A stretch of 64,000 bases of DNA from DATJFQ01 sp035492775 (GCA_035492775.1 DATJIW010000103.1:37675-101674), one strand, 5' to 3'; positions 9,058 to 19,400 are shown, numbered from the stretch's first letter. Made by a program: numbers and translations. Notes: generated by a model not told the origin, from the letters alone.

Positions 9058-9501
9058 ATGAGTGTCCAGGTCCGCGTCCGCCGTCTGCACGAACACGTCG
9101 CATTGCCGCAGTACCAGACGGGCGGCGCCGCCGGTTTCGATCTTGCGGCCAGCTCGGATCTCGTCGTGCCGCCGCGCTCGATCGCGCTCGTGCCCACTGG
9201 GCTCGTGATCGAAGTGCCGGAGGGACACTTCCTCGGCATTTTCGCCCGCAGCAGCACGCCGCTGAAGCGCGGGCTCATCGTCGCGAACGGCGTCGGCGTC
9301 ATCGACAGCGACTACTGCGGCGAGACCGACGAGATAAAGATCCAGGTCCTCAACGTCACCGATTCGGCGGTGGACGTGAAAACCGGTGATCGCCTCGCGC
9401 AGGGGCTCCTGATCCCGGTCGCGCGCGCGGACTGGAGCGAATCGGCGATCGCGCTGCGGGATGGCGCTCGCGGCGGCTTCGGCGCAACGGGGGAGCGGTG
9501 A
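9058..9501 (+). CDS. dut: dUTP diphosphatase (dUTPase)
   Basis: A 147-residue trimeric dUTPase that hydrolyses dUTP to dUMP and diphosphate, keeping uracil out of DNA and feeding dTMP synthesis. All five motifs are visible: I AGFDLAA (25-31), II ARSST (63-67), III GVIDSDYCGE (80-89) with the uracil-binding Asp/Tyr, IV GDRLAQGL (110-117), and V the C-terminal Gly-rich arm RGGFGATG (138-145). Motif II reads ARSS rather than the usual PRSG, a minor departure. GAGGTGAT provides a Shine-Dalgarno sequence. The stop overlaps the next gene's GTG start (GTGA), so the two are translationally coupled. Confidence 0.95.
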   Translation: MSVQVRVRRLHEHVALPQYQTGGAAGFDLAASSDLVVPPRSIALVPTGLVIEVPEGHFLGIFARSSTPLKRGLIVANGVGVIDSDYCGETDEIKIQVLNVTDSAVDVKTGDRLAQGLLIPVARADWSESAIALRDGARGGFGATGER

Positions 9502-9950
9502 ACATTTACCTCGCCTGCACCGTCCGCGGCGATCGTGGAGCGGTGACGGCGCTGCGCGCGCTCGCTCGGGACCTGGAAGCCGCCGGCCACACCATCCTGA
9601 CGCGTCACCTGCTCGAGGACAACGTGGAGGCCGCGGAAGCACGGCTGTCGGAGCGCCAGGTCTACGACCGCGACATCGAGTGGCTGAACGCCGCCGACGT
9701 CCTCGTCGCGGACGCGTCCGGCTCGACCTTCGGCGTCGGATTCGAGGTCGGATGGGTGCTGGCCAACGCGGACCGCACGAACAAGCGGGTGCTGCTGCTC
9801 TATCAGGCGGATCGCCGCGACGCCATTTCCCGCATGATCGTCGGAAACGGACATTCACGGTGCGCCGTCCTGGTCTACACGAGCGCCGAAGACCTCGCGC
9901 GCAAGGTGCTCGCCGCGCCCGCCTTGCGTTCGTCACGATCAACCGAATGA
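9498..9950 (+). CDS. DNPH1/Rcl-like nucleotide N-hydrolase
   Basis: A 150-residue member of the nucleoside 2-deoxyribosyltransferase fold. The order and spacing of its motifs match mammalian DNPH1 (Rcl), a 2'-deoxynucleoside 5'-monophosphate N-glycosidase that destroys 5-hydroxymethyl-dUMP: an N-terminal Y-x-A-x-x-x-RG strand-loop, the pair DRDIEWLNAADVLVAD (about 57-72), then STFGVGFEVG (76-85) with the conserved catalytic Glu83. General phage/bacterial deoxyribosyltransferases share the fold, so exact specificity is inferred. The GTG start overlaps the dut stop, linking it to dUTP metabolism, which supports a pool-sanitation role. It has no signal peptide and is cytoplasmic. Confidence 0.82.
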   Translation: MNIYLACTVRGDRGAVTALRALARDLEAAGHTILTRHLLEDNVEAAEARLSERQVYDRDIEWLNAADVLVADASGSTFGVGFEVGWVLANADRTNKRVLLLYQADRRDAISRMIVGNGHSRCAVLVYTSAEDLARKVLAAPALRSSRSTE

Positions 9951-9971
9951 ACCGGCCGTCCGCCCAACTTC

Positions 9972-10003
9972 GAACTTCCTGCCCCCAGTGTTCGTCTTCG
10001 AAC
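9972..10003 (+). promoter_or_regulatory. Upstream region of ADOP2: shared GAACTTCCT element and hairpin
   Basis: GAACTTCCT (9972-9980) lies 28 nt before the ATG at 10008, and the same 9-mer lies 29 nt before the other PadR-less ADOP at 20960. A perfect small hairpin, GTTCG-TCTT-CGAAC (9990-10003), follows. No clear Shine-Dalgarno sequence is present, so translation control by this hairpin is possible but unproven. Confidence 0.3.
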
Positions 10004-10007
10004 AGCA

Positions 10008-12464
10008 ATGCATACACTCAGACAGGACGTCGCCCACGGGCTGAGGCTGCTCGTGAAAAGCCCGGCCTTCACGATCGTGTCAGCGCTGACACTGGCACTG
10101 GGCATCGGCGCCAACACGGCGATTTTCAGCATGGTGTCCTGGCTGCTGCTGCGACCGTTACCGGTCGCGCGCCCCATGGACCTGGTCGAACTCGCGTTTC
10201 AGCAGCGCCACGGAAACGTCCAGAACCAGTTTTCAGTGCCCGAGTATCGCGACATCCGCGAGCAGACGACGGGGCAGTTCGAGGACATCTCGGCGTACGA
10301 GATCGGCATGGACGGCCTGAGCGTGGACCATCGCGCCGAACGGCTGATGACGTATTACGTCACCGGCAACTTCTTCTCGACGCTCGGGCTCAAGCCGGCG
10401 GCCGGCCGACACCTCCTCCCCGGCGAAGGTGACCATCCGGGGGCGGACCCGGTCCTGGTGCTCGGATACGCCTACTGGAAGTCGCGGTTCAACGCGGATC
10501 CGGCAGTCATCGGCAAGAAAGTCCTGCTGAACGCGCGGCCGTTCACGATCGTCGGCGTTGCGCCGCAGGGCTTTCACGGGCCGTATCCAATACTGGAGGC
10601 ACAGGCGTACCTCCCGCTCGGGATGCACGTGATCGAAGGCTCCCCCGCCGACTTCATGCAGAACCGCGGGAATCGGGGGCTCGTCCTGCTGGCGGAGCTG
10701 AAGCCCGGCGTGACGCTGGAATCGGCCAGGGCCGCGTTGAAAGTGGTCGGCCAGCGTCTCGCGGCAGACCATCCGGACACCGACAAGGATCTCGATCTGC
10801 AGGCGTATCTTGAAGTCCGCTCACGCCCCCAGCCTGATCCGACGAACGCAATGCTGCTCATCTCGACCATGTTCCTCGGGCTCGCGGCAATGGTGCTGAT
10901 CGTGGCGTGCCTGAACGTCGCGAACATCGTGCTGGTGCGGGCGACGACACGCGCCCGTGAAATGGCGGTTCGTGCTGCACTCGGCGCCACCCGGGGCCGG
11001 CTGATTCGGCAACTGCTCACGGAAAGCGTCGTGCTCGCTCTGGTCGGCGGCCTCGGCGGGCTGGCACTCGGGTACGCGGGCAGCCGCGCGCTCAGTTTGG
11101 TGAATATCCAGACGGATCTGCCGATCTCGTTCGACTTCGCGTTCGACTGGCGTGTATTCGCATACGCGCTCTCCGCTGCACTGGTGACCGGCGCCGTCGT
11201 CGGACTCGTGCCGGCGCTCCGCGCGTCACGCCGCGACATCAACGAGGTCCTGCGTCAGGGAGGACGCTCCGTCGTCGGCGCCGGCGCACGGCTGCGCACG
11301 ATCCTCGTCGTGGGACAAGTTGCCGGCTCCCTGACGCTCCTCGTCGTTGCCGGCCTGTTCGCGCGCAGCCTGCAGACAGCGCAGCGGACGAATCTCGGTT
11401 TCGACCCGTCGCATCTCGTCAACTTCTACATGGATCCGAGCGAGCTCGGCTACAGTCCCACGCAGACCGCCGGGTTCTACACGTCGCTGCTCGAGCGCGT
11501 GCGCGCCCTTCCGGGCGTCGAGTCCGCAACGACCGCGAGCAGCGCGCCGATGGGGTACTACAACAACGGCGACGCGCTCGAGATCGACGGCTACCAGCCG
11601 CCGCCCGGACAACCGCAGCCGGCCTCGGCGTTCCAAATCATCGGTTCCGATTATTTCCACACGATGCGCATCCCCCTGGTGGCCGGACGCGAGTTCACGC
11701 TCGGGGACGGTGCGACCGCCGCCGGCATCGCGATCGTGAATCAGTCGTTCGCGCAGAAGTACTGGCCGGACAAAGATCCCATCGGGCGCACGTTCCGCAT
11801 GACGAGCGATGCGAAGCGAACGCTGAGGATCGTCGGCGTGGCGGCGGACGCGCGGTACAACGGCGTCACCGGCAAGATCGGCAACATGTTCTACGTCCCG
11901 CTTGCGCAGCATCTCGAGCTCGGATCGCTTCAGGTATTGCAGGTCCGAGCGTCGGGCGACGCCGCAGCGCAGATCCCCGTCGTCGAGCGCCTGATCAGTG
12001 CGGCGGCACCCGACCTCCCGGTCTTCGACGTGAAAACGATGACCCAGGCACTCAATACGCTGAACGGTCTGATGGTCTTTCAGCTCGGCGCCGGACTCGC
12101 GGCGATCCTCGGCGTGCTCGGGCTGATTCTGTCGGTGATCGGGGTCTACGGCGTCATCTCCTATTCGGCGGCGCAGAGGACGCAGGAGATTGGCGTCCGC
12201 ATGGCGCTCGGCGCACGGCCGTCCGACGTTCTGTGGATGGTGCTTCGCCACGGTTCGGTCGTGGTCGCGAGCGGCCTGGTGCTCGGGGTGTTCTGCGCGT
12301 TCGGCGCTGGACGTCTGATCAGGCCATTCCTCGTCGTCAGTCCGGCCGATCCGCTCACGTATGTCTCTGTGTCAGGCCTTCTGGCGGTTGTCGCGCTGGC
12401 TGCCTGTTACATCCCCGCCCGCCGCAGCATGACCGTGGACCCGATCGTGGCGCTCAGAGACTAG
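10008..12464 (+). CDS. ADOP-type FtsX/MacB-like ABC permease
   Basis: An 818-residue duplicated permease. It starts directly with a MacB-type N-terminus (LRLLVKSPAFTIVSALTLALGIGANTAIFS), without the PadR-associated prefix found in the two regulated copies. Two MacB periplasmic domains alternate with FtsX three-helix blocks; the signatures REMAVRAALGATRGRL and RTQEIGVRMALGARPSDV mark the ends of the two blocks. No ATPase, adaptor or PadR gene is adjacent. The 57-nt gap to the upstream N-hydrolase gene contains an element shared with the third ADOP. Substrate and energising partner are unknown; a genome-encoded MacB/LolD-like ATPase acting in trans, or loss of ATP dependence, are both possible. 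Confidence 0.92.
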   Translation: MHTLRQDVAHGLRLLVKSPAFTIVSALTLALGIGANTAIFSMVSWLLLRPLPVARPMDLVELAFQQRHGNVQNQFSVPEYRDIREQTTGQFEDISAYEIGMDGLSVDHRAERLMTYYVTGNFFSTLGLKPAAGRHLLPGEGDHPGADPVLVLGYAYWKSRFNADPAVIGKKVLLNARPFTIVGVAPQGFHGPYPILEAQAYLPLGMHVIEGSPADFMQNRGNRGLVLLAELKPGVTLESARAALKVVGQRLAADHPDTDKDLDLQAYLEVRSRPQPDPTNAMLLISTMFLGLAAMVLIVACLNVANIVLVRATTRAREMAVRAALGATRGRLIRQLLTESVVLALVGGLGGLALGYAGSRALSLVNIQTDLPISFDFAFDWRVFAYALSAALVTGAVVGLVPALRASRRDINEVLRQGGRSVVGAGARLRTILVVGQVAGSLTLLVVAGLFARSLQTAQRTNLGFDPSHLVNFYMDPSELGYSPTQTAGFYTSLLERVRALPGVESATTASSAPMGYYNNGDALEIDGYQPPPGQPQPASAFQIIGSDYFHTMRIPLVAGREFTLGDGATAAGIAIVNQSFAQKYWPDKDPIGRTFRMTSDAKRTLRIVGVAADARYNGVTGKIGNMFYVPLAQHLELGSLQVLQVRASGDAAAQIPVVERLISAAAPDLPVFDVKTMTQALNTLNGLMVFQLGAGLAAILGVLGLILSVIGVYGVISYSAAQRTQEIGVRMALGARPSDVLWMVLRHGSVVVASGLVLGVFCAFGAGRLIRPFLVVSPADPLTYVSVSGLLAVVALAACYIPARRSMTVDPIVALRD

Positions 12465-12482
12465 GCCGGCGATCCCGCTGAA

Positions 12483-12515
12483 GGAGGGTCGTGTGGGATA
12501 CTGACACGGCCCTCC
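12483..12515 (+). terminator. Strong hairpin between ADOP2 and the kinase start codon
   Basis: GGAGGGTCGTGT (12483-12494) pairs with ACACGGCCCTCC (12504-12515) through 12 bp with one G-U pair and a 9-nt loop. It ends 7 nt before the kinase ATG, and the only candidate ribosome site, AGGA (12516-12519), sits right at its base. There is no U-tract. It may end ADOP2 transcription or control kinase translation. Confidence 0.5.
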
Positions 12516-12522
12516 AGGATCC

Positions 12523-15147
12523 ATGATCGGCGGCACCATCGGGCATTTTCGGATTGACGCCAGGATTGGCGCCGGCGGAATGGGCGAGGTCTACCGCGCC
12601 CACGACACGAAGCTCGATCGCGACGTCGCGCTGAAAGTCCTGCCGTCCGCCGTCGCACACGATCCCGATCGCCTGGCACGGTTCCACCGCGAAGCCGTCG
12701 TCCTCGGCTCGCTCAGTCACCCAGCCATCGCCCATCTGTACGGCCTCGAAGACGCCGACGGCGTCCACGCGCTGGTGATGGAGCTCGTCGAGGGGCCGAC
12801 GCTTGCCGATCGGATCGGCGAAGGAGCGGTCCCAATCGATGAAGCACTCGCGATAGGCCGACAAATCGTCGAAGCACTGGACGCGGCGCACGAGAAGGGC
12901 ATCGTCCATCGCGATCTCAAACCCGCCAACATCAAGGTGCGAGACGACGGCGCGGTGAAGGTCCTTGATTTCGGACTCGCGAAGGCGCTGGCGCCGGACG
13001 GCACGGATGCGTCAGCCGAGGCGGCGAACTCCCCTACGCTCACGGCGCGCGCGACGCAGCTCGGCGTAATCCTCGGCACCGCAGCCTATATGGCCCCGGA
13101 GCAGGCGAAGGGCCGCCCCGTCGATCGCCGCGCAGACATCTGGGCGTTCGGCGTCGTGCTCTTCGAGATGCTTTCCGGTCAACGGGCCTTCAAGGGCGAG
13201 GACATCTCGGACGTGCTCGCGGCCGTTCTTCGTCAGGAAATCGACTGGGCGGTGCTTCCGGCCGATACTCCACCATCGGTGCGGCGGCTCCTCCGCCGCT
13301 GTCTCGAACGCGATCCGAGGCGGCGGCTCCGCGACATCGGTGACGCGCTGCCCGATCTGGACGCGTCGCAGCTCGACGCGGTGCACGATGCGCACTCGCC
13401 AAGTGAAGGTCCACCGTCGCGCGCGCAGCTCGGGACGTGGCTCCCGTGGGTTGCCGCCGCGGTGGTCGCGGGCAGCACCGTGGGGTGGGCACATTTCCGC
13501 ACCGCAACGGCAGCGCCGGCGCCCGTCGTCCGCGCCGAGTTCGCGACGAAAGACTTCGCCGGCCTTGTGGATGTGTCGCACGATGGAACCAAGGTGGTCT
13601 ATGTCACCTTTGGCGGGGGCGTCGGGCGCCTGATGCTGCGACGCCTGAACGAATTCGACGGCAAGCTGATCCCCGGCGGGGAAAATGCCGCCTTCCCGAT
13701 TTTCTCCCCCGACGGACAGTGGATCGCATTCCAGACGCTCACGTCGCCGTTCCAGATCAAGAAGATCGCCAGTTCCGGCGGCTCGCCCGTCACGTTGTGC
13801 ACTGGTTCGTTCTTCAATGGCGCCGCGTGGGGGCCGGACGGCACGATCGTGTTCGTCGGCACCGACGGCCTGATTCGCGTATCGTCGGACGGCGGCGAGC
13901 CCGAATCGCTGACGAGGGTCACGAAGGGCGAGATCGCACACGTCCGTCCGCAGTTTCTTCCTGACGGTCGGCGGATCCTGTTCACAGTCAAACGGCCGAA
14001 CCGCGCGGACTTCGCCGTGCTCGATCTCAAGACGCGCGCCTACCAGCTGGTCGCGAATGCCGGGGGAAACGGCCGCTACGTCTCGAGCGGGCACCTGGTC
14101 TATGAACGCGGGGGGACCGTGTTCGCGCGGCCATTCGACCTGGCAAGCCTGACCCCGCCCGGTCCGGAGGTGCCGGTCATCGAAGGCGTTTCGGTTGACA
14201 CGCCGGATGGGGGCGGCGACTACTCGGTGTCCGATAGCGGATTGTTGGTGTATTCGGCTGTTCCGACATCGGAAAAGGGAACGACGCTGGCCTGGGTCGA
14301 TCGCAAAGGCTCGCCGACGGCTCTTCCCGGACCGTCACGTCAGTTGTGGGGCTCCGGTCACCTGTCGCCCGATGGGCGGGAGGTGGTGAACAGCATCGAG
14401 AACGGCCAGGGGACGGACATCTGGATACTGGACGTGGCGCGTGGCGCCCTGACGCGGTTGACCACCGACGGCGCCAGCGATCGCCCGATTTGGACGCCTG
14501 ACGGGCGCGAGATCGCGTTCGCCTCTTCGGCCGGCGGGCACTTCGGAATCGACCTGGTGCCGGCGGACGGGAGCGGCAAGCCGCGGCGGCTGCTGGAGAC
14601 CCGGACACATCCCGATCCGGACTCCTTCACCCCCGACGGCAAGACCCTGCTCTTCGACGAGCAGGTCAATCTGTCGCCGGTGCAGATCTACCAGACGACG
14701 GTCACCGGCAAGGGCGCCACCGACCCGATTCCGATACATCAGACTACGGCGATCGAGAAGGACGGCCAAGTGTCGCCTGACGGCCGGTGGCTCGCTTACC
14801 AGTCGAACGAGTCCGGCGAACTCGCGGTGTACGTGCAGCCCTTCCCTGGACCTGGGCCAAAGATCCGCGTCTCCGAGGACGGCGGCATCCTGCCTCGATG
14901 GAGCCCTGATGGGCGCGAGTTGTACTACTGGGTCGATCTGTCGCAGCTCATGGCTGTGGAGATGCGAAACGGGGTGCCGGGCCCGCCCGCGCTGCTGTTC
15001 CATACTTTGATCGGCAGTACGTTCGACGTCGCGCCGGGCGGCGACCGCTTCCTGCAGGAGATGGTGCTCACGCCCGGCGGTTCCACGATAGCCACGGTCA
15101 CGAACTGGTTCGAGGAACTGCGCGAACGCGCTCCGGTGAAGCGTTAA
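12523..15147 (+). CDS. Transmembrane Ser/Thr protein kinase with TolB-like propeller
   Basis: An 874-residue sensor kinase. The cytoplasmic Hanks-type domain (about 1-275) has a Gly-rich loop GAGGMGEV (16-23), ATP-binding Lys38 in VALKVL, the catalytic loop HRDLKP (129-134, base Asp131) and DFG (149-151). All catalytic residues are intact, so it should be active. A single transmembrane helix at about 303-320 leads to a periplasmic part (about 340-865) built of PD40/TolB-like beta-propeller blades, recognisable from repeated SPDG-type turns (for example FSPDGQWIAF and VSPDGRWLAY). This topology, common in Acidobacteriota, suggests sensing of an extracytoplasmic ligand. It is preceded by a stable hairpin. 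No cognate phosphatase or substrate is adjacent. Confidence 0.93.
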   Translation: MIGGTIGHFRIDARIGAGGMGEVYRAHDTKLDRDVALKVLPSAVAHDPDRLARFHREAVVLGSLSHPAIAHLYGLEDADGVHALVMELVEGPTLADRIGEGAVPIDEALAIGRQIVEALDAAHEKGIVHRDLKPANIKVRDDGAVKVLDFGLAKALAPDGTDASAEAANSPTLTARATQLGVILGTAAYMAPEQAKGRPVDRRADIWAFGVVLFEMLSGQRAFKGEDISDVLAAVLRQEIDWAVLPADTPPSVRRLLRRCLERDPRRRLRDIGDALPDLDASQLDAVHDAHSPSEGPPSRAQLGTWLPWVAAAVVAGSTVGWAHFRTATAAPAPVVRAEFATKDFAGLVDVSHDGTKVVYVTFGGGVGRLMLRRLNEFDGKLIPGGENAAFPIFSPDGQWIAFQTLTSPFQIKKIASSGGSPVTLCTGSFFNGAAWGPDGTIVFVGTDGLIRVSSDGGEPESLTRVTKGEIAHVRPQFLPDGRRILFTVKRPNRADFAVLDLKTRAYQLVANAGGNGRYVSSGHLVYERGGTVFARPFDLASLTPPGPEVPVIEGVSVDTPDGGGDYSVSDSGLLVYSAVPTSEKGTTLAWVDRKGSPTALPGPSRQLWGSGHLSPDGREVVNSIENGQGTDIWILDVARGALTRLTTDGASDRPIWTPDGREIAFASSAGGHFGIDLVPADGSGKPRRLLETRTHPDPDSFTPDGKTLLFDEQVNLSPVQIYQTTVTGKGATDPIPIHQTTAIEKDGQVSPDGRWLAYQSNESGELAVYVQPFPGPGPKIRVSEDGGILPRWSPDGRELYYWVDLSQLMAVEMRNGVPGPPALLFHTLIGSTFDVAPGGDRFLQEMVLTPGGSTIATVTNWFEELRERAPVKR

Positions 15148-15176
15148 TCGAGCGGCAACCCGGCCCGAGGGTGCGT

Positions 15177-16406
15177 CTACCGGCGCAGCCGTGCGGCAGT
15201 GGCTTCCACCTGTTCCATCACGCGCAGCGTGTTCCCGCCGAGGATCTTCTCGATGTCGGCGTCGGAATAGCCCTTTCTGATCAACGCATCGGTGATCTTC
15301 GGGAGCTGCGATGCGTCTTCCATCCCGATTGGCATCGTCGCGCCGTCGAAGTCGGACCCGAGGCCGACATGATCGATTCCGGCGACCTTCACGGCGTGGT
15401 CGATGTGGTCGATGATGCGGTCCCATGACACCTTCGGGAGCGTGCCGTTCATCATGGCCTCGCGGTTCATGCGGGCGGTTTCGAGGGTCGAGCACGCCTC
15501 GTCGCCGCCGCACGTCTTCGACATCGCCGCCAGCTGCGCGACGACGTCGCCGCTCTGCTTCTCGCTCGCGACGCGGTAGTCCTCGCTCAGGAAGCTGACC
15601 TCGTAATTGATCTGGATCACGCCGCCGTTCTTCGCGAGCGCGCGCATCATGTCATCGGACATGTTCCGGACGTGGTGCGATATCGCGCGGGCCGAGGAGT
15701 GCGACGCGATGACCGGCGCCTGGCTCACCGCCACGGCGTCGTAGAACGTCTTGTCGGACACGTGTGAGACGTCCACGATCATGCCGACGCGGTTCATCTC
15801 GCGGACGACGTCCCTGCCAAAGTCCGTCAGGCCGTTGTGCGACGGCTTGTCCGTTGACGAATCGGCCCAGTCGTTGTTGTTGAAGTGTGTGAGGGTCATG
15901 TAGCGGACGCCGAGCGCCGCGAAGTCACGCAGCACACGAAGGTCGTCGTCGATCATGTGCCCCCCCTCCACGCCCATGAGGGCGGCGATCTTGTGCTCCG
16001 CCTGCGCGCGGCGGATGTCGCCGGCGCTGGTGGCCAGCATCAGGTCATCGGAGTGCGTCCGAACCGCCTCGCGAACGGCGTCGATCAAGTCGAGCGCGCG
16101 GCGCACGGCCGGGGGACCTGTCACGGTGCTGGGCACCCAAATCGAGAAAAACAGCGCGTCGAGTCCGCCATCGCGCATCCGGGGAATATCGATGTTCCCG
16201 TCGGTGTGCCGTGCGCCGATGTCGAAGGATTTGTCGAAGAGGAGGCGCTGCGTCGTATCGTCGTGCGTGTCGATGACGATCGCGTGCGCGTGCAGCGCTT
16301 TCGCGCGAGCGGAAACGCTGGCGCTCTGCCGGGCCGCGCCGAGGGAAGTGACCAACGCCAGGACGCAAACAGCAAATCCCGCGGGCATGTAACGCGTGGT
16401 CCGCAT
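15177..16406 (-). CDS. Membrane dipeptidase (peptidase M19)
   Basis: A 409-residue renal-dipeptidase-family zinc hydrolase that cleaves dipeptides, including some D-amino-acid or cyclic ones. An N-terminal signal peptide (about 1-26, ending near LGAARQS) places it outside the cytoplasm. Binuclear-metal ligands are visible: HxD in IDTHDD (His48, Asp50), Glu in MGVEGGH, His in VDVSHVSD and His in IASHSSAR, with a late Asp in GLGSDFDG. The full length is normal for the family. The gene stands alone between the kinase (convergent) and the RND pump (same strand). The ATG has no Shine-Dalgarno sequence but has TATAAT 8 nt upstream. Confidence 0.92.
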   Translation of the reverse strand: MRTTRYMPAGFAVCVLALVTSLGAARQSASVSARAKALHAHAIVIDTHDDTTQRLLFDKSFDIGARHTDGNIDIPRMRDGGLDALFFSIWVPSTVTGPPAVRRALDLIDAVREAVRTHSDDLMLATSAGDIRRAQAEHKIAALMGVEGGHMIDDDLRVLRDFAALGVRYMTLTHFNNNDWADSSTDKPSHNGLTDFGRDVVREMNRVGMIVDVSHVSDKTFYDAVAVSQAPVIASHSSARAISHHVRNMSDDMMRALAKNGGVIQINYEVSFLSEDYRVASEKQSGDVVAQLAAMSKTCGGDEACSTLETARMNREAMMNGTLPKVSWDRIIDHIDHAVKVAGIDHVGLGSDFDGATMPIGMEDASQLPKITDALIRKGYSDADIEKILGGNTLRVMEQVEATAARLRR

Positions 16407-16414
16407 GCCGCGGG

Positions 16415-16420
16415 ATTATA
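16415..16420 (-). promoter_or_regulatory. Perfect -10 TATAAT before the M19 dipeptidase
   Basis: On the minus strand TATAAT ends 8 nt before the ATG at 16406, so the transcript would start within about two bases of the start codon. There is no Shine-Dalgarno sequence, and no recognisable -35 at 17 nt. Confidence 0.5.
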
Positions 16421-16447
16421 AGACGAGGCGGTGCGGAAGACGCCGCG

Positions 16448-19400
16448 CTACTTGGCTTCGGCGCCGACGCCCGCGAGCGCCGGACGTTTGGCGGTGCGGC
16501 GGTGCGTCAGCCGCTCCTGGATCTTGTCCATGTAGACGTAGAAGACCGGCGTGACATACAGCGTCAGCGTTTGAGATACGAGCAGGCCGCCGACGACGGC
16601 GAGGCCGAGCGGACGTCTGGCTTCGGCGCCGGCGCCCAGGCCCAGTGCGATCGGCAGCGTGCCCGTCAACGCCGCCATCGTCGTCATCATGATCGGGCGG
16701 AAGCGGACGAGACAGGCCTCGTAGATGGCGTCCTGCGCACTGACGCCCTCGTCGCGCCGGCGCTCGATCGCGAAGTCGATCATCATGATGCCGTTCTTCT
16801 TCACGATGCCGACGAGCATGATGATGCCGACGAATGCGTAGATATCGAGGTCCTGGCGGAACAGCAGCAGCGTCAGCAGCGCGCCAAAACCAGCGGAGGG
16901 CAGCCCCGAGAGAATCGTGAGCGGGTGGATGAAGCTCTCATACAGGATGCCGAGCACGACGTAGATCACGAAGATCGCGAGCGCGAGAATCCACCCGAGT
17001 CCGCGCATCGAGTCCTGGAACGCCTGCGCGGTTCCCTGGAACGTGCCGGAGACGGTGCCCGGCAGGGTTTCGCGCGCGATCTGGTTCACGCGCGCCACCG
17101 CGTCTCCGAGCGCCACACCCTGACGCAGGTTGAACGAAATCGTCACCGCGGGCAACTGACCGGCGTGGTTGATGGACTGCGGTCCGACCGTCTGGCGCGT
17201 GGTCACGACGGCCGAGAGCGGCACCAGCTTTCCGTCCGGCGTCGTAACCGACAGCATCGACAGCGCCGCCGGATCACGCTGGTACTGATCCTGGACCTGC
17301 ATGATCACCTGATACTCGTCGTTCGGCGCGTAGATCTGGGAAACCTGGCGCTGGCCATACGCGGAGTTCAGCGCGTTCTGCACCTGATCGACCGTCAATC
17401 CGAGCGCGGAAATCTGCTCGCGATCGAGGTTCACGTCGAGCTGCGGGGTCTTGATCTGCAGGTCCGAGTTCACGTCCTCGAGGCCGTCAACCGAGTGCAG
17501 TGCCTGTTCGAAGGCGGGCGCCACGCGGTACAGCTCGTCGGTGTCGGGATCCTGCAGCGTGAACTGATACTGGCTGCGCGACATGATGCCGCCGATGCGG
17601 ATGGCCGGCGGGTTCGAGAGGTAAACGCGAACACCCGGCACGCGCGAGAGCCTCGGCCGCAGCTCGTCGATGATCTGGTCCGCCGTGAGCGACCGCTGAT
17701 CGCGCGGCTTCAGATCGATGTTCAAGCGGCCGCCGCCGCTGTCCGCCGTGTACGCGAGCACGTCCGGATCGGTCTTCAGAATCGCCATGATGTCCTGCAT
17801 GTGGGACGCCATGGCGTTGTAGCCGATGCCCTGGATGGCCTCGACCTGACCGCTGAGCTGGCCCGTATCGACGCTCGGGATGAATCCCTTCGGCACCGCT
17901 CCGAACAGATAGATCGTCCCCATCAACATCAGGGCCGAGATGATCATCGTCGTGCCGCGGAAACGGAGCGTGCCGCGCAGCGTGAACGAGTAGAACCGCA
18001 GCCACGAATCGAACATCCGCTCGATGACGTTGTAGAGACGGCCGTGACGCGCCGAATGGAGCGGCTTCAGGAACCGGCTGCACAGCATCGGTGTGAGCGT
18101 CAGCGAGACGAGGCCGGACACGAGAATGGCCGCCGCGATCGTGACGGCGAACTCGTGCATGAGCCGTCCGACGATGCCGCCCATGAACAGGATCGGGATG
18201 AAGACCGCCGCCAGCGAAATCGTCATCGACAGGATCGTGAAGGAGATCTCCTTCGAGCCGTCGAGCGCCGCTTGCATCCGCGGCTTGCCCATCTCGAGGT
18301 GGCGGACGATGTTCTCGAGCATGACGATCGCGTCGTCCACGACGAAGCCGACCGAGAGCGTCAGCGCCATCAGCGACAGGTTGTCGAGGCTGTAGTCGAG
18401 CGACCACATCACGGCGAACGTGCCGACGATCGAGAACGGCAGCGCGAGCGATGGGATGATCGTCGCCGAGATGTTTCGCAGGAACAGGAAGATGACGAGG
18501 ATGACCAGGAACACGGTCAACAGCAGCGTGAATTTCACGTCGTGGACCGAGTCGCGAATCGGCACCGAACGGTCGCTGCGGATGCCGAGCTGGAGCGATG
18601 CCGGCAGCTGTGACTGGAGCTGCGGCAGCACGTCCTTGATGGCGTCGACGACTTCGACCGTGTTCGTTCCCGGCTGCCGCTGAATCGCGAGATACACGGT
18701 GGGCACACCGTTGAACCAGCTGCCATTCCGCGGGTTCTCGACGCCGTCGTAAACCGTGGCGACGTCTTCGAGACGCACCGGATTGCCGTTCCGGTAGGCA
18801 ATGATGACCGGCCGGTAGCCTTCGGCGTCCATCAACTGGCCGCGGGCCATGACGACGAAATTTCGTTCGGGTCCGTAGAGAGTTCCGGTCGGACGATTGG
18901 AGTTGGCGGAGTTGATCGCGTTGGCGACCTGATCGACGCCAATCTGACGCGCGGCGAGCTGGACGGGATCCAGATCGACGCGGACGGCGAAGCGCTGCTC
19001 ACCGTAGACGTTCACCTGCGCTACGCCCGAAACCATCGAGAGGCGCTGCACGAGCACATCTTCGGCGTACTGCGTGATCTGAATCAGCGGCAGCGTCTTC
19101 GAGTTCAGCGTCAGGAAGAGAATGGGCGTCGCCGAGGGATCGCTCTTGTTGTACGACGGCGGCGAGGGCATCCCCACCGGCAGCGAGCGCGAACTGCGCG
19201 CGATCATCGACTGCACGTCCTGTGCGGCGGCATCGATGTTCCGGCTCAGATCGAACTGGAGGGTGATGCTGGTGTTGCCCTGCGAGTTGCGGGAGCTGAT
19301 CGACGTGACGCCGGAAATGGTCGAGAACTGCTTCTCGAGCGGCGTCGCGACGGAGTTCGCCATCGTGTCGGGGTTCGCGCCCGGCAGGTTGGCGTTGACC

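Noticed and set aside
16407..16447. A missing outer-membrane channel for the RND pump
   Set aside because: The operon holds only adaptor and permease; I looked both sides and found a dipeptidase and an ADOP. Lack of a linked channel is common, so it is not listed as an anomaly.
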